From Actinomycetota bacterium (GTDB taxonomy: Bacteria; Actinomycetota; Actinomycetes; Nanopelagicales; Nanopelagicaceae), in assembly GCA_009726125.1 (NCBI GenBank), contig WLIT01000003.1, positions 16,818 to 80,817 of the forward strand: a DNA stretch of 64,000 nt, given 5' to 3'. How positions within the stretch are numbered: position 1 is the stretch's first letter; each line of letters begins with the position of its first letter. The notes beneath the pieces were generated by a model. It did not search any database. It was not told the origin of the DNA and saw only the letters and a program-made list of their open reading frames with translations. Below, piece after piece: positions 45,457 to 53,854 of the stretch. A program made the translations under genes and the position numbers.

Positions 45457-47630
45457 TTCTTCACCTTACTCAACTCTTCTACCTTAATCCAAATAGTTGC
45501 TAGGTCTATTTCTGATGCATCTAGCGTTTCTGTATGACCACCTTGAGGCATTTGGTCTGAAATTAAATACTGTGGAATTCTCATTTCCAACCTGAGCCAT
45601 TCAAGAACTTGCTCTTCAAGGGCGTAAGCCTCTTCACCTGTATCTAAATCCTTTACTGCATATTCACTCCAACCTAATCTTTTGTGTCGTTCCAGTCTGT
45701 TTACTGTTGCCCCGTGACCACTAATGCCCACTTTATGTGAATTCAATTGAGAATTAGTAATTAGATAGAAATAGGCAGGTGCAATCAAATTTACTAATGA
45801 AGTGCTGCAATATTTGCATCCACCACTTACTCTTAGTGAGCTCCAAGTTGGTGTTACTTCACGACCACAAACTAAATGAATGGATTTCATAGGACTTCTA
45901 GCATTTTTAAATGGTTCAATTGGCTTAAATCCTCTGGACCTGAAGAACTTGTTTGCTTGTGCCGATGTAATTGGTTTAGTTCCAGCACAAAAACTGCAAC
46001 CTACATTCCCACTTCTCAAATATGTAGCTCTAACTTCAACCTTGGTCCCACACACCTCGTGGACACACATCCAAGGATTAGAACCACCTGGAAATTCACC
46101 TATTGGTGTGTAACTATTTTTCTTTAGAAGACTATAAGCCTCAGTTTCGCTAACCATATTCTTTCCGCAAGCCTCACAGCCCTTTTGCCCGCCTCGCAAA
46201 GACTGATAGGTGGGAGATACTTCATTGCCACATTTAATATGAAGGCACTTCCAAGGAGTTTTACTATCTTTGTAAGGCTCTAAGGGTTTCAATTCCAGTT
46301 TTTTCATTAGAACTCTGACTTCTTTCATATCTACTCTATTGCCTGCACAATATGCGCAACCGCTTCCCCCTTGTTGAACACTTGCCCATTGAGGTGAGAC
46401 TTTATGTCCGCATTTAGTGTGAATGGATTTCCAAGGATGGTGGGGTCCTTTAAATGCTTCTTGTGGCTCTAAATCGTGGCTTCTAAAAAATGCAAATGCT
46501 TTTTCTTGCGTGATAGGAACAGTTCCTGCACAAATTAAACATCCTGTTCGCCCACTTTTTATATGTCCATATCTTGGCTTTATCTCGCTGCCACAAATTA
46601 GGTGGATTGATTTCCACGGGATTGCAGAGCCAGGATATGGAACGAGGGGTTGCAGGTCCTTACTCAAGAAAAATTGATATGCCTCATTTGGGTCTACGTA
46701 ACCATCTCCACAATGTTTACACCCACTACTCCCGCCAGTTTGAATGATATTAAATTTAGGGGAAACTTCACGACCACAAGGAATGTGTATAGATTTCCAC
46801 GGAATCTTATTTCCACCAGGATAGGGGACTAGTGGTTTCAATCCGTTATCAAGGAAAACTTTTTCCGCGTCTTTCGGTAAAACGGCGACTCCAGAGCAAT
46901 ACTTACAAGGACCCTGCCCTCTTTTAATTGCCAAATAAGAAGGACTGACTTCGCGACCACAAGGAATATGAATAGATTTCCACGGGACTTTATTTCCTGG
47001 ATAACCTGTGAGCGGTTTTAACTTGGCTTTATTAAATAGTTTTTCGGCATCAATTGGGTCAACGCGTGTCTCTGCACAATATGCGCAACCACTCCCTCTT
47101 GATTTAACTAGCCCAAAGTGGGGCGAAACTATTTTTTTACACTTTAGGCAACGTGATTTCCAAGGAGTATTACTACTTTTGTATGGCTCAATCGGAATGA
47201 GCCCGACTGATTTCATAATCTTTATCGCATCATTCGTATTTATGCGATTACTTAAACCTGCTTTTACTCTTCCACAAGTTTTACATCCTCCGATACCTTG
47301 CTTTAATTGTTTTACTTTTGGCGCGACACTCGCTCCGCAAATCAGACACTTTGCTTTCCAGGAGATATTCCCGCCAGGGAATTTACCAATTGGTTTAAGT
47401 TTTGCATTCTTCATAATTTTAATTGCATCTTCTGGGTGAGTAGCATTTCCTGAACAGTATTTACAAGCTGTTTTAGTTTTTTTAACATTATTCAAATTCG
47501 GCGAAACCTCGTGTTTGCATTTCATACATTTGCTTAACCAGGGAGTTTTACTGTCTTCGTAAGGCTCCAATGGTTTCAACCCAGCAGCTCTCATAATCTT
47601 GCGAGCCTCGGATTCACTCAGTCTTGCCAT
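45453..47630 (-). CDS. Ten-module zinc-ribbon array protein with GIY-YIG-like C-terminus
   Basis: 725 residues. Ten modules of about 60 residues cover residues 1-612, each starting with a helix and 'LKPLEPY....PWKS' and carrying two ligand pairs. The closing CxxC pairs begin at 56, 116, 182, 242, 304, 364, 425, 485, 545 and 605. The opening pair is CxxC in modules 1-3 (35, 95, 161) but HxxC in modules 4-10 (221, 282, 343, 404, 464, 524, 585). Residues 617-725 look like a GIY-YIG nuclease: AYFYLIT, KVGISG, NRLERH, a Glu in LEEQVLEWLR and QGGHTET. No signal peptide is visible, so it should act in the cytoplasm, probably on DNA. First gene of an ATGA-coupled operon with the HNH and lipoprotein genes. 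Confidence 0.8.
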   Translation of the reverse strand: MARLSESEARKIMRAAGLKPLEPYEDSKTPWLSKCMKCKHEVSPNLNNVKKTKTACKYCSGNATHPEDAIKIMKNAKLKPIGKFPGGNISWKAKCLICGASVAPKVKQLKQGIGGCKTCGRVKAGLSNRINTNDAIKIMKSVGLIPIEPYKSSNTPWKSRCLKCKKIVSPHFGLVKSRGSGCAYCAETRVDPIDAEKLFNKAKLKPLTGYPGNKVPWKSIHIPCGREVSPSYLAIKRGQGPCKYCSGVAVLPKDAEKVFLDNGLKPLVPYPGGNKIPWKSIHIPCGREVSPKFNIIQTGGSSGCKHCGDGYVDPNEAYQFFLSKDLQPLVPYPGSAIPWKSIHLICGSEIKPRYGHIKSGRTGCLICAGTVPITQEKAFAFFRSHDLEPQEAFKGPHHPWKSIHTKCGHKVSPQWASVQQGGSGCAYCAGNRVDMKEVRVLMKKLELKPLEPYKDSKTPWKCLHIKCGNEVSPTYQSLRGGQKGCEACGKNMVSETEAYSLLKKNSYTPIGEFPGGSNPWMCVHEVCGTKVEVRATYLRSGNVGCSFCAGTKPITSAQANKFFRSRGFKPIEPFKNARSPMKSIHLVCGREVTPTWSSLRVSGGCKYCSTSLVNLIAPAYFYLITNSQLNSHKVGISGHGATVNRLERHKRLGWSEYAVKDLDTGEEAYALEEQVLEWLRLEMRIPQYLISDQMPQGGHTETLDASEIDLATIWIKVEELSKVKK

Positions 47631-47733
47631 ACCCCTAGGTTAATCAAGCCCAATGACATTTTGCACACAAAGCAGAAAATTTATGCCTCTCCAAAAGTAT
47701 TGACTTATTAATTAACGCAAGCAAAAATATTCT

Positions 47734-48315
47734 ATGGGGTTTTTCGGGGGCAAGAATGAGCCAATGCCCGACTGGGCAATTCGTTCTTCAGTTTTTATGA
47801 CTATTGCTCAGGCACTCAGCGTTGGCAGACAGACCCCAGCTAGTTCCTTCGTCCCAGAATATTCAAAGTTGTTTAGTGCGATTGTCTCAAAAGCGTTGAA
47901 AGATGGTTTGATAACGGAAGAAATCTTCCAAGCAATTGAATATTCTCCTTTTCAAATTAAGATAAGTAGAGATGATTCTGAACTTTACAAAGTAACTGCC
48001 GCGGATTCTCCAGTCTATTTGCAACAAGGAATGGCATTAAATCGTGTGCTTTCAAGATGGAACAACTCAATGTCTATTACAAATGGGGACCAGGACAACA
48101 TTTTTACGGCTCTATCTATGGAATGTCAGAACTTGGGAATGGACAAAAATGATGAAGATATGATTGGTCTTCTTTTCCTTGTATCCATTTTTTATACAAC
48201 TCTTCTTAAGGATAGCCAAGCGGATAAAGTTAATTGCGATAACTGGCGTTCCATTGGCTCGTTCTTCGCAACAGAATTACCTAATCGCTGGTTGATTGAG
48301 AGTTCTAAGCAATAG
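47734..48315 (+). CDS. Unrecognised island protein, 193 aa
   Basis: Mostly helical, soluble, no signal peptide or motif recognised. Starts MGFFGGKNEPMPDWAIRSS at ATG 47734; a TTGACT lies about 35 bases upstream with an A/T-rich -10 region (AAATAT) close to the ATG, so the transcript may be leaderless. Transcribed away from the zinc-ribbon operon; the 103-bp gap between them must hold both promoters. Confidence 0.65.
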   Translation: MGFFGGKNEPMPDWAIRSSVFMTIAQALSVGRQTPASSFVPEYSKLFSAIVSKALKDGLITEEIFQAIEYSPFQIKISRDDSELYKVTAADSPVYLQQGMALNRVLSRWNNSMSITNGDQDNIFTALSMECQNLGMDKNDEDMIGLLFLVSIFYTTLLKDSQADKVNCDNWRSIGSFFATELPNRWLIESSKQ

Positions 48316-48342
48316 ATTCCTTACTTACCATCTCCCATATTT

Positions 48343-48479
48343 CTAGAGTTTAGCCCTGGTGACATAGGCAATTACAGCCCAGAAAATTGCACTTGAAATC
48401 GCAGTCCAAAACCCCCTAGCGTCCAGCCACCATAGAACCCAAGTGGGATGAACCATAAAAAAACCTTGTGAAAAACCAT
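48343..48479 (-). pseudogene. Small two-helix membrane protein gene split by a -1 frameshift
   Basis: ATG 48477-48479 has a very strong GGGGGAG ribosome site 4 bases upstream. Frame 1 gives MVFHKVFLWFIPLGFYGGWTLGG and stops at 48372-48374 after 35 codons of poor sequence. A -1 shift at G GGT TTT (plus 48408-48414) continues as FWTAISSAIFWAVIAYVTRAKL to TAG 48343-48345, giving a sensible protein of about 45 residues with two hydrophobic helices. It is either a one-base indel in the G5/T4 run (mutation or sequencing error) or programmed -1 frameshifting. Downstream of the 76-aa membrane gene on the same strand. Confidence 0.5.
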
Positions 48480-48508
48480 TTCTCTCCCCCTCAATTTATT
48501 TTGATAAC

Positions 48509-48739
48509 TTATAGAAAACGTTTTACCAGCCTAACCACAAACCAGATTACTGGGACAAGAATTAACGAATAGATGAGCAGAAACTGCCAATAAAAAACCT
48601 TGAATGGAATTGAATCATAAAAATCAGCCTTGAACCAGAAGTTGTTATAAACCCAGCTTGGTTGATAAACCTGACCTGAAATAAAGACTAGAGAATAGAA
48701 GGCAATTTCCTTCTTTGTGAATTTGGGTAACTTCCTCAT
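48509..48739 (-). CDS. Small membrane protein, 76 aa
   Basis: A basic N-terminus (MRKLPKFTKKE), a first hydrophobic stretch (about 13-30) and a strong second helix (about 50-70) followed by a basic tail RLVKRFL. Aromatic-rich. AGGAG occurs 12 bases before ATG 48737-48739, a rather long spacing. Followed after 30 bp by the frameshifted two-helix gene. No family recognised. Confidence 0.6.
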   Translation of the reverse strand: MRKLPKFTKKEIAFYSLVFISGQVYQPSWVYNNFWFKADFYDSIPFKVFYWQFLLIYSLILVPVIWFVVRLVKRFL

Positions 48740-48886
48740 ATGCTTAAGTTACTCCTATCTGATTTTAAAGTGGCGCTTTTATAACAGGAAATTTTTGCCT
48801 GACTATATACATATAACTCACGCTCAAATTAAATAACCCTGGGTCAAATCCTTCTTTATGCGCCTTAATGGGCATAGCCTTTTGGT

Positions 48887-49135
48887 ATGAAAAACACAAA
48901 GAACTACCTAATTGCAATACTCGCGGGACTTCTAGTCCTCACGCTATCAACACATTCAGCGCAGAGCGCTCCAAAACAATATGACCCAGTTATATTGGCT
49001 GAATATTCTGCTTGTTTAGGAACTTTAGATTATGAACAATTTCGTTTTGCTGGGCGCGAAGCGAGAGAAGCTTGCCAATGGTGGTATCCACCAAAATACG
49101 CTAAACCACCACTAAGCCCAATCGCTGCTCCCTAG
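48887..49135 (+). CDS. Small secreted protein, 82 aa
   Basis: Signal peptide (about 1-28, ending THSAQSA), then about 54 mature residues with two Cys (SACLGTLDYEQFRFAGREAREACQW), probably a disulfide, and a Pro-rich C-terminus. No family recognised. Last gene of the island before the right attachment region; the gap to 49370 contains the inverted tRNA fragment and the right arm sites. Confidence 0.65.
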   Translation: MKNTKNYLIAILAGLLVLTLSTHSAQSAPKQYDPVILAEYSACLGTLDYEQFRFAGREAREACQWWYPPKYAKPPLSPIAAP

Positions 49136-49167
49136 TAATTTCAACATATCCAAATTTGTTAAGTAAC

Positions 49168-49183
49168 TGGCAGAGACAGAGGA
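49168..49183 (+). repeat. Inverted 16-bp copy of the tRNA D-arm/anticodon region
   Basis: TGGCAGAGACAGAGGA is identical to the tRNA sense strand but in the opposite orientation to attR, about 190 bp away; similarity continues weakly on both sides. Possibly a relic of an earlier attachment site or part of the attP structure. Confidence 0.6.
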
Positions 49184-49278
49184 ATCAAAGTAGGAGCATT
49201 AGCGAATACTTGGATTAAGGCTATGAGGCTTTGACCCTATGGATAACCTCATAGCCAACTTCAAATCCTCTAGGAATA

Positions 49279-49297
49279 TGTATCCATTGTGTATCCA
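49279..49297 (+). promoter_or_regulatory. Right integrase arm-type sites (pair)
   Basis: TGTATCCA at 49279-49286 and 49290-49297, 11 bp apart, in the same orientation and spacing as the left pair at 39245-39263, again followed by TAAAAGT. Confidence 0.65.
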
Positions 49298-49370
49298 CTG
49301 TAAAAGTGGTGGTTGTATTTGTGTTGGTTTAGCGAGATAATTTACGCACGAAAGTGATTTAAAAGTTGAC

Positions 49371-49437
49371 CGAACCGACACTGGAAGGATTTTAAGTCCT
49401 CTGTCTCTGCCATTGGACTACGGGGGCCAATTAGGAA
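49371..49437 (-). repeat. attR: right copy of 67-bp repeat, truncated tRNA
   Basis: Identical to 39102-39168. It contains the tRNA 5' end to the T-loop (57 nt of tRNA, 49371-49427) but not the 3' acceptor strand, so it cannot give a working tRNA. It retains the original host promoter. Confidence 0.95.
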
Positions 49438-49441
49438 AGCG

Positions 49442-50353
49442 TCAGTCTAGTGCCCACGCCATTCCATCCAAAATATCAGATTCTGATGCAACGAATTCAG
49501 TGGCACCGGTAGCAATCATCACTCTGGATAAAACAAGTGATCCTGCTGCTATTACATCTACACGGCCGGGATGCATATAGCCGAGTGCTGCGATTTCTTC
49601 GCGGGACATAAGTGAAAACATCTGGGCAATTTCCATAACTTTTGCAGCTGGGATGCGCGATAAATGAATTGCGTGTCTGTCGTATTCGCTAAGACCAAGT
49701 GCTGCTGCTGCAACAGTTGTTGCGGTGCCCGCAACTGCAATTAAAGTTTTAGCTTCCTTAATTGGAACTATGTAAGCGGCTTCTGCGATCACATCATCAA
49801 TATCTTGAATAGCTTTTTGAACTGCAAGTGAATCCTGTGGGGCTTTATTTAAATGGCGTTCGGACATTCGAACGCAACCAATATTTACTGATTTTGCATA
49901 TTCAACTTCGGTAGTGCCAAGAACGAATTCGGTAGAGCCGCCGCCAATATCAACAACGAGATAAGGAGATTCGGTGTGAACCAAACCTTTTGTGGCGCCC
50001 ATAAAAGAGAGTGCCGCCTCTTCAGTTCCTGGAATAACTTCTGGCTCAATACCGAGAATTTCGCGAACGCCATCGATAAATAAATCTCTATTACTCGCAT
50101 CTCTTGTAGCAGACGTCGCACAAAAGCGAATCTTCTCTACGCCTTTGCTAGCGATTATTTCGGCATATTTTCTTGTGACTTCAAGTGTGCGTTCAATTGC
50201 TTCTGGATCAAATTTTCCTGTGGCATCAACGCCTTGACCAAGTCGAACGATTTCCATCTCTCTTGCAATCTCTTGGAAATTATCGCCTGTGATATCTGCG
50301 ATTAAGAGTCGAATTGAATTAGTTCCACAATCAATTGCGGCTACGCGACTCAT
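49442..50353 (-). CDS. ppx: Exopolyphosphatase / Ppx-GppA phosphatase family
   Basis: 303 residues, the short actinobacterial form. N-terminal AAIDCGTNSIRLLIAD (phosphate-binding loop 1), FCATSATRDASN, VDIGGGSTEFVLG (second loop) and VAGTATTVAA. It hydrolyses polyphosphate and/or pppGpp. Its ATG overlaps the DUF501 stop (ATGA). Last gene of eno-ftsB-DUF501-ppx. Its stop overlaps the tRNA promoter, and the island begins 4 bp beyond its end. Confidence 0.93.
   Translation of the reverse strand: MSRVAAIDCGTNSIRLLIADITGDNFQEIAREMEIVRLGQGVDATGKFDPEAIERTLEVTRKYAEIIASKGVEKIRFCATSATRDASNRDLFIDGVREILGIEPEVIPGTEEAALSFMGATKGLVHTESPYLVVDIGGGSTEFVLGTTEVEYAKSVNIGCVRMSERHLNKAPQDSLAVQKAIQDIDDVIAEAAYIVPIKEAKTLIAVAGTATTVAAAALGLSEYDRHAIHLSRIPAAKVMEIAQMFSLMSREEIAALGYMHPGRVDVIAAGSLVLSRVMIATGATEFVASESDILDGMAWALD
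49444..49472 (-). promoter_or_regulatory. Original host tRNA promoter overlapping the ppx stop
   Basis: TAGACT at 49444-49449 (its first bases after the box include the TGA stop of ppx, 49442-49444) with TTGGAT (49466-49471, 16-bp spacer) or TTTGGA (49467-49472, 17 bp). The -10 and its distance to the tRNA are the same at attL (39175-39180), where the -35 is weak. Confidence 0.6.
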
Positions 50354-50858
50354 TTACTTACCTCTTCTGTTATCTCGCATGGATCATTTAGCCACCACTT
50401 AGGTAGCGCCGCTAAAGCTTCATCACCAAGTGGGTTAACACCTGGACCAGCGCTAAGTGAATGTGCGACTAGTGAGTGTAAACATTTAACACGATCTGGC
50501 ATACCACCAGCTGTGATTCCCTTTACTTCTGGAACATCGATACCAAGTTCATCTCTTGCTACCTGATATTGCTCGTGTGCGCGCTGATATGCATCTGCTA
50601 AACCTTTATCAGTGGCTAGGCGATCTTGCATTTCGGCCATCATTCCCGTTGTTTCAAGGGTTGAAATCGCACCAGTAAGTCTTGGACAAGTTGCATAATA
50701 AAAAGTTGGAAATGGTGTGCCATCCGAAAGTTGTGGTGGTGTTGTGACAACTGCAGGTTTTCCGCAAGGGCAACGATATGAGATTGCATGAACATCTCTT
50801 GGCGTGCGACCGAGTTGAACTTGAATTACATCGAGATCTACTTGGGATGGCTTCTTGT

Positions 50859-50862
<4 letters not shown>
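50350..50862 (-). CDS. DUF501 family protein
   Basis: 170 residues. Matches actinobacterial DUF501, with LGRTPRDVHAISYRCPCGKPAVVTTPP, FPTFYYATCPRL and GGMPDRVKCLHSLVAHSL. The conserved Cys/His residues suggest metal binding; function unknown. It lies between ftsB and ppx with ATGA overlaps on both sides, the usual context. Confidence 0.92.
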
Positions 50863-52536
<1,674 letters not shown>

Positions 52537-52574
52537 TTATGTTTAACGTGTTTTCTAGTGCTAATTCTAACGGG

Positions 52575-53228
52575 CTATTTGGATTCGTATTTCTTAATTT
52601 CGCCGATGTAGCCCTTAATCGCCGAGCGCAGAGCGGCTTCGGGATCGATATCGAGGGCGAGTGCTTGGTCTAAAACTCCCAGTAGTACCTGACCCAATTC
52701 TTTTTCAGTTGTTCCAGGTGCCAATTTGAGTGGATGTTCAATCGCAATTTGATGGCCATATTTCTGGGCCCGATAAATCAATTTAGTTGCAAGGGCTAAA
52801 GCTGGTTGGCCTAGTGGCACACCTTCAGTAGCCGAAACCCGTCCCTTTTCCAACGCTTTCTGCGCTTCCCAATTTTCTAATACTTCAGCGCTTCCAGAGA
52901 CTTTTACATCAGAGAAAACATGTGGGTGTCTGCGGACCAATTTTTCTGCAACAACTTTTGCAACATCTTCTACGTTGAATGGATCGGTTGGATGTTCTTC
53001 GGCCATTCTCGCGTGGAAGAAAACTTGTAGTAAGACATCTCCAAGTTCTTCGCGCATTGCTTGGCGATCGCCCTCTTCAACTGCTTCTATAAATTCATAT
53101 GACTCTTCCAATAAATACTTTAGAAGAGTTTCATGGCTCTGTTCGGCATCCCAAGGACATCCGCCTGGAGAGCGAAGTTGATCCATAACCTCACGTAACG
53201 CCTCTAACTGCGAGGTTGGATCCGTCAT
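52575..53228 (-). CDS. mazG: MazG family nucleoside triphosphate pyrophosphohydrolase
   Basis: 217 residues. It has LRSPGGCPWDAEQSHETL, the EEsYEFIEAVEEGD metal-binding motif and REELGDVLLQVFFHA. It covers one complete MazG domain and a shortened C-terminal half. It hydrolyses NTPs/dNTPs or (p)ppGpp-related nucleotides in housecleaning. It lies between eno and the SurA-like gene; the latter's stop is 5 bp before its start. Confidence 0.92.
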   Translation of the reverse strand: MTDPTSQLEALREVMDQLRSPGGCPWDAEQSHETLLKYLLEESYEFIEAVEEGDRQAMREELGDVLLQVFFHARMAEEHPTDPFNVEDVAKVVAEKLVRRHPHVFSDVKVSGSAEVLENWEAQKALEKGRVSATEGVPLGQPALALATKLIYRAQKYGHQIAIEHPLKLAPGTTEKELGQVLLGVLDQALALDIDPEAALRSAIKGYIGEIKKYESK

Positions 53229-53233
53229 CTTTG

Positions 53234-53833
53234 TTACTTCTTTACAGTTGCGTTATCTGCAGCTGGAGTAATATTTCCACTCTCATAATCCCAAGTGCCA
53301 TATCTTGGATTAATTTTTACTTTCTTCTCTTTAGCCATTGCGACTAATAGCTTCTGAATTGCGCTGCCATCAGTACTTGGATCGCCTTGGGCCTTTAACG
53401 CTTCGCCAATTTTTTCCGCAAGTAGCACGGTACGAAGATATCTTGAGAAATCTTTTGGTGCGATTTGAGCACCTACAAGTGAGATAGGTAGCCGATCTTC
53501 GCCACCAATTTGCAAAATAATATCTGCCTTGCGAGCGGCTAATTCAGAGTCTTTTATCTCCAGTGAAATCTTTTCAGCAATATCATCAAACAAAACTGAG
53601 ATAACATGGAAGCGGATCGCATTTGTATTCAACTCGGCACCGGCAACGATGTTCATATCAGCCGTGTCAACCTTTGCACGCTCTTTCAGTATTTGATCAA
53701 TTGTTCCTTGAACGGTAGCGATTGGAATTTCGGTTTTACCAATAGTCGCTGCGGAATTCGAACTTGAACATCCAGTCAGAACTAGAAGTAGCCCGGCTCC
53801 AAGCGATGCAACAATCTTCTTTACATTATTCAC
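53234..53833 (-). CDS. SurA N-terminal-like lipoprotein
   Basis: 199 residues. The signal peptide ends in VLTGC (lipobox), followed by AATIGKTEIPIATVQGTIDQIL, typical of the SurA/PrsA N-terminal chaperone domain, and a helical body. No rotamase (parvulin) domain is present. Found between mazG and mfd, its usual place in actinobacteria. Probably helps fold exported proteins. Confidence 0.8.
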   Translation of the reverse strand: MNNVKKIVASLGAGLLLVLTGCSSSNSAATIGKTEIPIATVQGTIDQILKERAKVDTADMNIVAGAELNTNAIRFHVISVLFDDIAEKISLEIKDSELAARKADIILQIGGEDRLPISLVGAQIAPKDFSRYLRTVLLAEKIGEALKAQGDPSTDGSAIQKLLVAMAKEKKVKINPRYGTWDYESGNITPAADNATVKK

Positions 53834-53854
53834 AAAATCCCCGTTCAGGTATTT

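Larger units (their letters stand above)
39102..49437. mobile_element. Integrated tRNA island, 10.2 kb, tyrosine-recombinase type
   Basis: Bounded by a perfect 67-bp direct repeat (39102-39168 and 49371-49437). A tyrosine integrase gene is next to the left end and paired arm-like sites lie inside both ends. No conjugation, capsid, terminase or relaxase gene is visible, so it is a satellite-like or mobilisable island, or a decayed element. Cargo: an HTH protein, a lipoprotein plus coiled-coil membrane pair, a zinc-ribbon-array/HNH/lipoprotein operon, and small secreted and membrane proteins. Gene density is lower and intergenic DNA longer than in the flanking core genome. Confidence 0.92.
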
